From Platycnemis pennipes (taxonomy: Eukaryota; Arthropoda; Insecta; Odonata; Platycnemididae), in contig OW121857.1 of assembly GCA_933228895.1 (NCBI GenBank), positions 7,440,001-7,504,000 of the forward strand: 64,000 nucleotides of DNA, given 5' to 3'. The position numbers and the translations under genes are program-made. Below the pieces are notes generated by a model, which was given only the letters and a program-made list of their open reading frames with translations, was not told the origin of the DNA and searched no databases. Position 1 is the stretch's first letter. Each line of letters opens with the position of its first letter. This document shows, in pieces, positions 23,467 to 34,835 of this stretch.

Positions 23467-24591
23467 CATAACCCCACCGCGTGTAATACTGCATGTCAGT
23501 CACTATTTATGAAAACAAAAACATCGGCCTGTTCAAAGAAATTGGGTCTTCTTCCGTTTCTTTTGCTCCCAGTGATGTCAACCCTAATTTCATGCGAACA
23601 TTACAGCCGTATCAGCTCCCTTCAACGAGTTTCATTTCTGACCCAATACATTCCTTGCCAAGGTTTACAGGAATGTTATGGCCATTTTAAACCCATAACA
23701 GATATAGCGTCAGTGACAGTTTGACAATGACAAAATGACCCAAATCCAGGGGAAACCCGACGAGGCATGAGATGAGAATGCCACAGGAGGACAGAGAAAA
23801 GAGCGAGCCGAATATTAAGAAGAACCATTCAAACTCCTTAGGGTACTGCTTTAATCGACAAACCCATATGTTAAGTGTGCACTTTAAGTCAACGTTGAAA
23901 ACTATACAGTACACCACCGGTGTACAAAAAGTATAGGATTTTTCGGCTGAAATCAGTTTCAATTGCAATTGAAAGTTCTGTTCTTGCGAGATAAATGGAA
24001 AGGTGTACGTTTTATGCGTAGACCACCCAAACTCTAAAAAACTACACCACCATGGAGTCCATAAAACCTATCTAGTTTTATGTACTCCAAGTGCGTCCCC
24101 TACAGAATTAAATAACAACCTTTTCATCAAAAAATATCAATAGCGTTACACTCATTGGAGAAGATATATATCTTTTGAAATATTAACTGGAGGAGCTACA
24201 CTGATGACAAAGAATCTAAAATCATGACTCTTGTGAGTAAACACTCCTTTTTTATGCAACTTTTGATGAAATCGGTGACATTCATGGAATAATCACAGGT
24301 GTGTTGAATACTAATGCAAATAATGTGGGATAAAATTGGAAATCATTCATGAATATTCAATGCAATTGAATAAAAAAGTACACCCTGCAAATACTAATAA
24401 GAAAGCAACGAGACACCATGGTACAACGGAAACGTGAGATTGGCTCCGGTAAAAGGTAATTGTGTACTTACATATAAATACAGCACTTTATTTAAATAGG
24501 GCGAAGAAAATTGTGATCCAAAGCATATTCTCCCGATCATAAATTTCATTACGTTTAGCGCATTTAGGTAGCTGATGTACTGGAGTCCATG
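23467..24591. other. Unassigned, AT-rich
   Basis: No supported gene. The minus-strand frame at 23687-23968 is hydrophobic and unrecognised; chance is likely given the composition. Confidence 0.4.
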
Positions 24592-24690
24592 CACCCATCA
24601 TCTACATCTACATATACACGATCCCCTGCAAGCCACCGCGTGGGTGTGTGGCAGGGGGTGAAGATCACCAAGCATGCACTAAATCTATCC
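24592..24690 (-). repeat. Solo LINE-A 3' tail, inverted
   Basis: The reverse complement of the family-A tail: ATCATCTACATCTACATATA, then GCAAGCCACCGCG, GTGTGTGGCAGGGGGTGAAG and the CACCAAGCATGCAC end. Nothing of the coding region is attached. Confidence 0.85.
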
Positions 24691-25414
24691 ATCCATAAAT
24701 CCATCAATTATCTGCAGTCACTTAAACCATCTTTTCGAGTGATTCATCAGTGGAACGGGGGAAGTTTGACTTGAAATTGATGACTGTTACCGTGAGTCCG
24801 AGTTAGTGTGAGTTTCGATTTGGGGGAAGGTACGCTAGCATACAAGGCTGGCATTAACAAAAAACTATGGGGCGCTAGGCATCACCAATGAGAAACGGAA
24901 AACCTTTCTGAGAAATATGCCAGTAGAATTAAAAAGAGGGGGAGCAAGAAGTCGGTTCTTCGTAAGGTAGGCATTTACGAAGGGAGAATGTAAGAAAAGG
25001 AGGGAACAGAAGGGGCAAATAATAAGTACTTTTAAGTATAAATAACGGATATGCGAAGTACGCCTACCTATAGAATGAAGATGTATTAGTGACTGTGTCA
25101 CTGCCGTTAAAAATTTAAAGCATTTGATGAATGCTACAGTTTTTGTTCCATCTAAAAAAACATCATAACCAATGCTGTGGCATAACTGGAGAAAAAATAA
25201 TGACATTCTTCGTTGGTTGCGCTCGTCCAGGACTTCTCTCTTTCTCATCTTGTGTGAGTCAGGATGGGGTGAAATAGAACGAGAAAAGTTATCGGAAACA
25301 ACTATGCATTAATGAATTTCAGAATTTTCAGACAGTACAAACTGTATGAATTGGAATTTCCTCAGGAATGTCCAATAGTTTGATGCAAAGGCGAGAAGCA
25401 AATTAACGGCCAAG
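24691..25414. other. Unassigned
   Basis: No gene is supported. The minus-strand frame at 24865-25248 has no domain I recognise. Confidence 0.4.
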
Positions 25415-26537
25415 TCTAGTACCTTGACTTCGGGCTGGCCGTCGAACGACGTCTACTGCAATTTTACGGCAATCGAAGTCACTTCAGGTGTCTCACAAGG
25501 TAGTGTGATAGGCCCACTCCTATTCCTTCTGTATCTAAATTATATAAATAAGGAGGTAAAAAGTAAGCTTCCTCTATTTGCCAATGACGCAGTAGTGTAC
25601 AGGGAAATCCTAAGTCCAAATGATAAAGAATATTTAAATGATGACCTAGACCCAGTTAGAATTAAATTTAAAAAAAGCTGTAGCAATGAATTTTTGGAAA
25701 AATAATTGTTCTCCACCTAGAACGTACAAAATACGTAAAAATGAATAACAAACTTGGAATAAGAATGACACATGATCTTTCCTGGGGTAAACACATACGT
25801 GAATTGATGGGTCAAGCTAATTGTAGACTGGGATTCATAAAAAGAGTATTGGGTAAATGTGACGATCACGTACGAGAAATCAGCTACTTTTTTCCCTTGT
25901 TAGACATCATTTGGAATATGCTGCCAGTGCATGGGATCCCTGCGAAATCGGTCAAAATAACGAACTTGAGCGTGTGCAGCGAATATCGGCAAGATTTGTA
26001 AAGGGACGGTACGATAACCTTATTAGCGTAACCAGCATATTAAAGGAACTAAATTGGGAATCATTGTCAGATGGCAGGTTGAAATTTAGACTTAGGTAAT
26101 CTCTTAAACTAATTCCAAGACCATATTTTCAGTGATGATGTTAAAAATATTTTGTGAACCCCAATTTACTATGGTAGACTGGATCATAATCACAAAATTA
26201 GAGAAATTGATTGCCGAACTGACAGATGCAAAATGTCCTTTTTTCCTCGTACAATTAGAGATATGAATAACGGTAAATATACCCAATACGTGTGTAGCAA
26301 TGGATAGCATAGGTAGTTGCATGTTGGTGTAAGGACTTGAAGGTAACCCAACTAACAGCACGTTTTTGCATGCGTAGCTTGCAACTTTAATCTTTTCAAA
26401 TATTGCAGTCTAGGCAAATGTATTAATACTTACCCTTTTAAATGAATGATATGTAGTGCATGTTTGGCGATAATTCACCCCCTGCCACACACCTTTGAGG
26501 TGGCTTGCCGGGTATTATGCAGATGTAGATGTACAGC
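25415..26537 (+). mobile_element. LINE-B copy B2 with reverse-transcriptase fragment
   Basis: The longest LINE-B copy here. The first frame (25424-25705) carries the polymerase block VTSGVSQGSVIGPLLFLLYL, then LFANDAVVYREI. The usual FADD box is altered to FAND, so a catalytic aspartate is lost. A second frame from 25741 gives LGIRMTHDLSWGKHIRELMG and LGFIKRVLGKCDDHVREIS. A third (25911-26099) gives ELERVQRISARFVKGRYDNL and LNWESLSD. After more breaks come the 3' untranslated CCCAACTAACAGCACG block, CACCCCCTGCCACACACC and a GTAGATGTA end. It is a dead, frameshifted copy. Confidence 0.85.
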
Positions 26538-26943
26538 TCGACAAGAGTAGAGGGCGCGAGAGGGGAGGCTGTGACGACGTCAGGAGGGGGTTAATTCGGG
26601 GCAAGGTGATTAGGCGATAGGCAGCATTTGAGGGGAGGGAAAATTGGTATGGGTGCACAGGGCGAGCCGGAATTTTATTATTGAAGCTTCGGGAACTCTT
26701 TTGCAGACTCCGGCCTCAGAGAACCAGCTCATGGCGTGTGTGCAAGTCCAATTTCTGGCCTTCTTCCACCTTCAGCGGAATACATATGTGTGTGATGCGG
26801 TGACGGAATGGGGCGGACGGAACGGAGCATGCCGGGAACGTTGCATTTTGGAATCGTAGGCATTGCTGACGTCATCGGCACGCCTGTCGCTAGCTACGCC
26901 GATCCTGCGCGCTTCGGGGATGTCCTTCGCCTAAGTGCGTAGT
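26538..26943. other. GC-rich unassigned stretch
   Basis: Noticeably richer in G, C and CpG than its surroundings, without a recognised gene. The frame at 26644-26859 is unassigned. A CpG-rich host segment is possible but unproven. Confidence 0.35.
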
Positions 26944-27297
26944 CAGGGCTGTGCGATATAATGTTTTGCATATCGCACGACGATATCATTCTGATAATGG
27001 GGTTTTCGCCGATATATCGGTTTCGCGACATAAATAGGAAATATCGTGATATGGACATATCAGGATATCGGGATATCGACATATCGGGATATCGTCATAT
27101 CGGGATATCGGATTGAGGAAGTGTAACATTTTATAAGGAAGAGACCGTTTATAGCACTTCAATCCGATCAACCATTACCGAGAAATTGCGCTAAATAGAG
27201 ACATTATGAAGGGTGACAGAAAAAAACACCGGGATCAGGATATCGTCATATCGGGATATCGACATATCGACATATCGGGATATCGTTATCGATCGAT
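26944..27297 (+). mobile_element. hAT-like ATATCG element, copy 1 (3'-deleted)
   Basis: It begins CAGGGCTGTGCGATATAATG and tracks the start of the complete copy at 27324, including ATATCGCACGACGATATCAT and TCGCCGATATATCGG. It then carries ATATCG repeats and the unique spacer TTTATAAGGAAGAGACCG. The expected right end is absent. Confidence 0.8.
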
Positions 27298-27323
27298 GGC
27301 CTGGGAGTCGGCATTCCGGTGGC

Positions 27324-28419
27324 TAGGGCTGTGCGATACGTTGCTCTGAATATCGCACGACGATATCATTCTGATATCGCGGATTCGCCGATATGTCGGT
27401 TTCGCGATATAAATAAGAAATAACGTGATATCGACAATCGGGATATCGACATATCGGCATATCGACATATCGGGAATCGACATATCGGGACATCGACAAT
27501 TGGGATAGCGACATATCGTGATATCGACATATCGGGATATCGACAATCGGTATATCGTCAATCGGTATATCAACATATCGGGATATCGATAATCAGGATA
27601 TCGACATATCAGAATATCGACATATCGTGATATCGACACATCGTGATATAAACATATCGGGATATCGGATATCGACCTAAACTCAAGGCAAAAGAGCATA
27701 TAATTTAAGATGATAGAGGTTGTTTTCAATTTTTTTCTAAACGGCCAATATGAGCTGAAATATAAACATTTTTCCTTGGTCGAAGAACGGTGAAAATTTT
27801 TTAAATTCCGAATTATAGTCTAAAAACTATAATTTTATAAAGAGCTTTGAATTTTTCTTGTTGAATTCGAGTTTTAAGTGATGAAATCTCGCCGTGGCCA
27901 TTCCATTCCCCACAACTAAAATTTTATGATAAAAAAGTTATAACAAATTAGACAATTTGAAATATATAATTAACGATTGAGGAAATGTAATATTTTATAA
28001 GGAAAAGAGCGTTTATAGCACTTCAATCCTATCAACCATTACCGAGAAATTCCGCTAAATAAAGACATTATTAAGGGTGACAGAAAAATACACCGGAATT
28101 AGGATATCGTCACATCGGGATATCGTCGTATATCGACATATCGGGATATCGACATATCGATAATTTGACATTTCGGGATATCGACATATCGAGATATCGA
28201 GATATCGAATTATAGGGATATCGGGTATCGACATATCGATAATTTGACATTTCGGGATATCGACATATCGAGATATCGAATTATCGGGATATCGGGATAT
28301 CGGGTATCGACATATCGGTATATCGACATATCGTGATATCGCGTTTCGAAATATCGACTCACGATATCAAGTGCGTATAGAGTATCGTCGACGATATATC
28401 GTGGAATCGCACAGCCCTA
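27324..28419 (+). mobile_element. hAT-like ATATCG element, copy 2 with 8-bp TSD
   Basis: The element starts TAGGGCTGTGCGATACG and ends CGCACAGCCCTA, giving TIRs of at least 12 bp. Flanking octamers are CCGGTGGC (27316-27323) and ACGGTGGC (28420-28427), seven of eight matching, as expected for a hAT-type 8-bp TSD. The inside is dominated by degenerate tandem GATATCGACATATCGG units (27427-27678 and 28108-28380), with a unique middle segment that also occurs in copy 1. No transposase is present, so it is non-autonomous. Confidence 0.85.
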
Positions 28420-28926
28420 ACGGTGGCCAAAGGGTGTCGAGGGAAAGATTGCGAAGGCTAGGGGAAGAACGCGGGCGAGGCGATCTTAAATTGGAACCCC
28501 CTTCATTCTTATTTCGGAGCTGTGAAGGCCCACGTCCGGCCGACAGAGTAGGGATAAGGCACGATTGGGAGAGAATATCTTATCCCCAAATGAAACATCT
28601 TTGGCTGATTCGGCGAGAGTCCCGGACGGTTCAGTGACTCTTAGGCCCGTATTCATAGTCAGGTCTCAAGTTATGACTTGAGACCGTCTTGATGAAAATC
28701 GCCTTAATGGTCAAGGCGTGCTTATTTCGAGTCAGCTTTCATAGTTGTCGAATAAGACCGTCTTGATGAAGATGAACTTGACGAAGATCATCTCATTTTC
28801 AATAAGACGTGCTTCATGAAGCATTGGCTGAAGCAAATGCTTGTTCGTTCAACCAATCACCTTCAACGTTACATTTATTTACTTGACAACCGTTGCCACC
28901 TCGAAGTGGTAAATTTGAATCTGAAA

Positions 28927-30313
28927 ATGGACTCAACATCGGTCAAGCATCGGCATCACACGCCATTGGAGAAGAAAATTTTTCTCGACACTCTTGCTAA
29001 TTATAAAAAACAGAAAGCAAGAAAGGGGATACTGCGTCACTCAAGGAAAAGGAAGCAGTATGGAAGAAAATTGCGGATACATACAATAATTCGCACTGCA
29101 TAACGCAAGAGGTGAGATCTGAGTATTATATGGAATTAGTATATTTATTATGTTTGCGTGATGAATATTGATAGCAAGAGCATGCTAGTCACTTAAATTA
29201 TCTGGTGGTTCGTTTAATTTCACAGTTGCAGAGGACAGTTCAACAGCTAAAAAAATTATGGTCGAATTAAAAGCAAACGCAAAGAAATACTACAACGAAG
29301 GAGAGGCAGAATCGTATGGCTTCAGGCAGGGGACCAGCTCCTAAAGAGATGGAAATAGATCCTGATGTGGAGAATATTGTGCCAAACCTAATGGCTAAGG
29401 TGCCGACAGTATTCTCCTCCAAAATGTCGTTTGAATAACTTTTGGGTAAATATGGGAATGATATCCTTTAAATATGAGATTTTCTTCGAAGTTGCTATCC
29501 TATTTTTCAATGTAATTTGTGTAAACGTGTGTTTCCTTGATTTTAGTCACATTCATCATACTTCAAACATACCTAATAATTTCCAGTATTGCATTTGTAT
29601 CTCATTCCAGAGCAAGAAGAGAGTGTAATTAAAGGACTATATTCCATTAGTAATGTGATTGACGAAACGAATGATAGTGGTAACTTATGTCATGGTAAGT
29701 CTTTAGAGGCATTATTATTGTGGATATTAAATTAATTTGTCTGTGCATTCAATATAACTAGTTCAACGATATCATAAGATACTACCCAAAGATAAATTTT
29801 CCGGTAAATTGTATTACGCCAGTCGCACGATGTGTTTGAATTTAGCGGGTCCCCCAAGAAGAAAATAACGAATGTCGCAAGTTGCTACAGAAAGTGAGCT
29901 GTCGTGGCAGTAGTGGTTTATCCATGATCCAACGTAAATAGTTGTACATTAAACACTTGGAATAATGAAACTGAGAAAAATTTATAATTATCAGGTAACA
30001 AGTTTACCCATTCTGCTTTCTTATTCATAGACTTGAAGCAATGACAAATTTTATTTCAGGGCCAATGCCACCGAAGCAATCATACTTTGAAAAAATAAAT
30101 TTGAAGTCTGAGTTTGCACTGAAACGAGAGTGAATTGAAGGGCTCATAAAGTACGATGAAGACTTGGCTTCAGTGCGACTAGATGCAGAGAGGGAAATGA
30201 CACAACTGCAAGTGAACCATTTGAAGGTTATTCATGCCCTTGAAGTAAGAGCTGCTACAGCGAAAGCTGAACTGCAGGAGTTCCTCCTCAGAAAGGAAAT
30301 GAATGAATCATGA
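28927..30313 (+). pseudogene. Harbinger Myb/SANT-like protein, four-exon remnant
   Basis: Exon 1 starts at ATG 28927 (MDSTSVKHRHHTPLEKKIFL) and after a small deletion reads ESKKGDTASLKEKEAVWKK and IADTYNNSHC, ending before GTGAGA at 29112. Exon 2 (from 29226, after CACAG) reads VQQLKKLWSN, then with one base missing LKANAKKYYNEGEAESYG, then GRGPAPKEMEIDPDVENIV. Exon 3 is 29611-29694 (EESVIKGLYSISNVIDE), followed by GTAAGT. Exon 4 (30060-30313, after TTTCAG) reads MPPKQSYFEKINL, has one in-frame TGA, then a coiled-coil-like C-terminus ending RKEMNES. The frame matches across the exon 3-4 junction. In this superfamily such a protein helps the transposase bind DNA and enter the nucleus. Exon boundaries are inferred from splice consensus. 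Confidence 0.8.
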
Positions 30314-30446
30314 TTTATTTTCTTTTATGTTTTCTTGATTTTTTTGTGTTGTATTCAGAAAAACCACCAAATAAAAACAGGTCAAAAATACATGATTTTG
30401 AGAAAATAATTTAATATCCATGAAAAACTACATGCATGGATAAAAG

Positions 30447-31488
30447 TCAATGAAAAATTCTTTCAATAAGAGCATGTCGCAGGGAAAAACCATCTCCTGA
30501 CTGCCAGTTTGGTGGTTTTACTGGCACCACTTTATCTTCAACAAACTCACCATCCAAAGGAACTTTATTGAAGATTAAACTTAAGTTATGTAGGACGGCA
30601 CAAGCTACGACTATTGTGGTAGAGCATTTGAGCTTTGTTGATAGGCCTTTAGAAAGGAAAGGAAATCTCCTCTTCCAGATGCCAAAGGCCCTCTCTACAA
30701 TTATCCTTGTTCTGGTTAGAACACCATTATGCCTAAACATTTAAGGATTAAAATTCAAGTATTGTACCATACATCAGTGTAATGCCTAATACTTTGGAAT
30801 ACCTTCCTTTCATTTAATAATTCTATAGAAATGGATATAGTAAGTAAACAGTTTCCATAAAAGGCGAGGCATTTTGATTATAGTGGGTCAAAATACTTCA
30901 TTAATAATGTCCATTAAACTTTGTACTAATAATATCCTGTCGCTAGTCAAAATAAATTCTCTGTGCCTCAGTCTCAGGGTTTGCAATGGGTGTCAGTAAA
31001 AAAGGTAAGCATGGGTACCCAGCATCACCAACTAGATACCCATCAAGGTGCCCTCCCAAGTACATCATATGGAGACGGGAATTTAGAAAAATTCGGCTAT
31101 CATGCTGACTTCCTGGTCATTCAGGAACTAGGCTCAGAAACTCCACAGAAGGACCAACAACTGCCTATTGAAAGTGATTGAAATTGAACATACAATTCCT
31201 ATTTGTCATGCGCTTCCGATCTAATCTTTTTACATTACAAACATACTGCTGCATCTCCTGAGGAATTGGGAGACCTCGGTTGTTTGGTTTTTGTAATGGC
31301 ACCTCGATATGTGGCAATATCACGTTAATTACCGAATGTTTGGAGAATCTATACCTCTCTTTAAACTCTCCTTCCCGATACCCATCGGAGGGATTCTGTG
31401 CATTCCTCTCGTATCGTTTTTGCAATCTTTCGACCGGTAAGTCAATGGGATCACCGCGAGGATCATACAAAACACCGTTAAACTCCAT
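30447..31488 (-). pseudogene. PIF/Harbinger DDE transposase, degenerate
   Basis: The N-terminus (ATG at 31488) reads MEFNGVLYDPRGDPIDLPVE, then FKERYRFSKHSVINVILPHI and NNRGLPIPQEMQQYVCNV. A central part, normally carrying the first catalytic aspartate, is deleted or unreadable. A later segment reads PGSQHDSRIFLNSRL, then DGYLVGDAGYPCLPFLLTP, which keeps the second aspartate in GDAGYP. After a break, 30740-30447 carries TRIIVERAFGIWKRRF with the catalytic glutamate and VACAVLHNL, ending IERIFH. The order of motifs fits Harbinger transposases, which cut and rejoin the element at TWA sites. This copy cannot be active. Confidence 0.9.
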
Positions 31489-31777
31489 TCGGGAGATTCG
31501 AGTGGTAGACAGAACAAAAAAGTAAACGATACGTTTGCTCAAGACGAGGTTGATGACGACTTGGTGAAGGCGACTTATTTGCGGACTTATTCGATAAACA
31601 AGACGAGCTTCGGCAACTATGAATCCACGCATGCTTGAGCATTTGCTCGTTTGCAATGAGACACAACTATGAAACCTGATAGGCCCCACTTGAAACAAGA
31701 CGTTCTTGATCAAGCTCGCCTTATTCGACAATGCTTGAGACTGTCTTGTTTAGCGACAATGAAACGAAAATCGTGAT

Positions 31778-31905
31778 TAAGCTTGAACTTGAGGCGAACT
31801 TATTCAAGCAAATGCTTAAGTTCCGACTATGAATACGGGCCTAAGCTTGAACTAGAGGCGAACTTATTCAAGCAAATGCTTAAGTTCCGACTATGAATAC
31901 GGGCG
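31778..31905. repeat. Tandemly duplicated 64-bp transposon end
   Basis: The terminal 64 bp of the Harbinger element (TAAGCTTGAACT..GACTATGAATACGGGC) occur twice in a row, 31778-31841 and 31842-31905, with about two differences. The inner copy ends GGGCC followed by TAA, so each could act as an end. Confidence 0.9.
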
Positions 31906-31929
31906 TTAAATCACTTCTTCTCATCCATT

Positions 31930-32558
31930 ATGTGAAGAGAAGACAAAAGAGCGATGTTACTTTTCAAAAGTTAGGCCCCACCCTGAGTATGCAGCCAGTG
32001 TATGGGATCCGAATGAATTCGGTTTGATCATCGAACTAGACAAGTTGCAGCGTAGAGCAGCTAGGTTCGTTAAAAGGTGTTACGATAGGTTGAGTAGCGT
32101 TTCAGAATTAATACAAGAATTAGGGTGGGAATCATTATCAGAGCGTAGGTTAAAGTACAGATTAAATCTATTAGAGAAATTTCAATCGGATAGCTTTACT
32201 GAAAATGTTAGGCACATATTACAAAAACCAGCGTATTATTCTAGATTCAACCAGATAAATAAGATTGGAGAGATAGATTGTCGTACTGATAGATTCAAAA
32301 TGGCATTTTCCCCGTTCTATAAGAGAACAGAATAGGCAGCATAGAAAAAGGATAGGTAGGGGAAATATTTTGGAGTAGTCTGTAGTACATGATGCATGTA
32401 TTAATCCCTTTAATATTATAGATGCTAACAATCAAGTTGCATGAGACCCTATAGTTGCTTGTTTGCATGGTAGTGGTGCATGCTTGTTAATCTTCACCCC
32501 CTGCCACACACCCTCGCGGTGGATTGCAGGGTATCGTGTAGATGTAGATGTAGAATCA
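31930..32558 (+). mobile_element. LINE-A copy A3
   Basis: A 3' fragment of LINE family A starting at the RRQKSDVTF-like junction. The frame at 32024-32335 encodes LQRRAARFVKRCYDRLSSVS, ELGWESLSERRLKYRLNLLE and DCRTDRFKMAF before a frameshift. The CACCCCCTGCCACACACC tail and GTGTAGATGTAGATGTAGA end are intact. It starts 22 bp after the right TSD of the Harbinger element. Confidence 0.85.
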
Positions 32559-32787
32559 ATGCATCGAATTTATCGAGAAAACAAAGGGTCTGTGCAGTCC
32601 TGTTGGCGCTTTTGAAATTTTCCGAAGAGCCTCGGTCTCCATAGTCACTCATCCACTTTTTTCTACGAGAAGAACTCAAGAAAAGCTAGAGAAAGAAACG
32701 CGAAGTTAATTCTGAGATGCTCTCGATACTCCTTTCGGCTTTTAATGCTTGCTCGCATTCACGCGGGAAAAACGTATCTCACATTTA

Positions 32788-33516
32788 GGAGGTTGATCCG
32801 AAAAGTGAAAGTAATGTCATTTTTTATATTTTCATCTCCTATAGAACTAAAATTCCTCTATCTAATAAAGTAAAGATAATTATACCAACCCATACTCTTC
32901 TTTGCCCAAATTGTATTTTAAATTACATACAATTAACGGCGAAAATATCCATCACATGGGAATATAACGTTTAAAAATACTATAGTGACATGTCATTTTT
33001 GCAAAAAACTGTTATTTATGCGTAATTTCACAAGAAATAAAATAAAACGAAAAAAAAGGCATCAACCAACTTTATTTTTCGCTAAACCCACCACTTTCTG
33101 CGCTTATAGCAGACGGAATGCGATAGTTGACTTCAAGTGGAGCTGCGGTCGCTGTAGCCACAATGGTTGGCGTATGAATAATATCATTACTATTGAGATA
33201 ATATAGAATATTTCAAGAAATATGATAACATAACTTTTGATAGTAATATTCTGGTGTTATACATAAGTAAATTCATTGTCTTCATTAATTTATTACTGTA
33301 ACGTAAATGCTGAATTGACTCCATCGTTGAGCTGATTAAAATTATAATAAAAATAAATCCTTCGACTTTCCATCATATTTATTTCGAAACTTATAACTTT
33401 CAATAGCTTAGGTGATTTTTTTTGTGAAGTAAGGATCACTTAGCAGGCGTCTACTCGTACTTAAAGTAATAAGATTCCTTAGACAACTTGACTCGGGCAG
33501 TCGCGAGCCAACCTCC
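32788..33516 (+). mobile_element. MITE-3 copy 2
   Basis: A 729-bp copy starting GGAGGTTGATCCGAAAAGTG and ending GCGAGCCAACCTCC, followed by TTAA (33517-33520). The left flank reads TTTA, one base off the expected TTAA. The short plus-strand frame at 32985-33206 is not conserved. Confidence 0.85.
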
Positions 33517-33559
33517 TTAAAATAAGAGAATGCTGCAGTGATTAATTTGTAATCACGGC

Positions 33560-33800
33560 CGTGAATATCAGTCAGCATCAGCCCTCAATCCAAAGTTCGG
33601 TCCACTCAGTGGGAACAGAGCTCGCAAACTGCTAATTGCTCTCGACAAGTGATACTCACGAACTCCATTGAAATCCCGACGAACTCCATCATCAGGCCAC
33701 CTGATGATGACACAATGTGTTGAAACCCGGGTCGTGAATAAATCTATTTAGTGAAACTTGCAAAGTTTGGTTTCTCCACCGTTGTGAAGATCGTTGCTTG
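33560..33800 (+). mobile_element. Penelope-like element tail (candidate)
   Basis: It contains CACCTGATGATG (33698-33709), a small stem ACACA/TGTGT (33710-33720), then TGAAACCCGGGTCGTG and AATAAAT. The CTGATGA core followed by a stem and GAAAC resembles the hammerhead-like motif seen in the other Penelope-like tails in this window. No coding remnant is attached and the edges are approximate. Confidence 0.4.
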
Positions 33801-34069
33801 TACTATTAGGAGTTAAGAATGTAAGTTAAAGTATCTAATTGCTTAAAAAGCTGTGTATGATGTGACAGAGTGAATTAATTGGAGTAATTATAGCAACGTT
33901 GAGTGGGTCAATGTTTTTCATGTTATACAATATGGATAGAAGGAATAGCTACCCACTCTCCAACACGTGGAAACGAGTATTCACACGAACATCAACAGCC
34001 AATAGTTTCCTTTTATTTTTTTATAGTCTTCATCGAAAGTTTTTTATCTTTGGAGTACGTATTCTAAGC

Positions 34070-34835
34070 CGTTCGATTTTTGGCTGACGTTAAGTATTTT
34101 TCCTCATTTATTAAAAATTAAAAACATCAATGGCGCGAAAACGCGACGGCAAACTATTGCATGCCGGTTAATCCTACGTGTAACGTCAAACTATCTCCTC
34201 TACCTGCCACCAGGTAGTGCTGCTCACGCTTCCAATTAGACGCTGCACTCTATTAAAGCTTATATTAACTAGTATCGGAGGTGTATTTATTCCGTTAATT
34301 TATTATAATTAACTTTTATTTATTTGTTTAATATTATTGATGCAGTGGATCAATTTAAAAACAGTTAGTATTCCTTCTACAAGCATACCCCTTAGTTCGC
34401 CCATCGCCGCGCGACCTTCACGCCATGCTTCGTCGTAGCGGAAGACACCACGAGCAGGACGTCCTTGAGCCTATAAAACGACCAATAATACAATATTTAA
34501 CTGAGAAGACTTTTCCAACTTTGATAGTTTTCAGTCTATTACTAATAAATATTCACTAGAGCTGAGGGGCCCTGAAATACAATGGTAAGTTCAGGGGAAG
34601 AATTTTCCTATGCCTCGCAACGTAAACTAACTGCCGGTTACGTCAGAAAGAAGGCAGCGCACCCCGACATTTCAGAGCTTTTTCAAACGATCTTAAAATT
34701 TACATTTAATTCTCTTGTAAACTAGGACTTTTGAGTGCGAACTTTTTGTATAAAATGAATACATATATGGCAGGGCACGAATCGCAAGTAATGAAGTCTT
34801 TTTTCTATGATGAAGGAATCTACCCTATTCTTACC
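34070..34835 (-). repeat. Repeat R4, copy 2
   Basis: The inverted counterpart of 5955-6705. It includes ATCAATGGCGCGAAAACGCG, ACTATTGCATGCCGG, GACCTTCACGCCATG, CTGAAATACAATGGTAAG and ATGGCAGGGCACGAA. The copies differ by many substitutions and small indels, so neither is recent. The class is unknown. Confidence 0.7.

Larger units (their letters stand above)
28644..31905. mobile_element. PIF/Harbinger transposon, bounded, TTA TSD
   Basis: The element is 3,262 bp long. Its left end reads GGCCCGTATTCATAGTC and the reverse of its right end reads CGCCCGTATTCATAGTC. TTA flanks both sides (28641-28643 and 31906-31908), the 3-bp target typical of PIF/Harbinger. Subterminal CTTGATGAAGATGA-like repeats and a hairpin (28664-28688) lie inside the left end. 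It holds the two genes this superfamily uses: a Myb/SANT-like DNA-binding protein on the plus strand and a DDE transposase on the minus strand, transcribed convergently. Both are damaged. Confidence 0.9.

Noticed and set aside
27286..27729. A 147-codon minus-strand frame with YRYPDMSISRY-like repeats, resembling a repetitive protein
   Set aside because: It is the translation of the ATATCG minisatellite inside the hAT-like element; any six-base periodic repeat without stops gives this.
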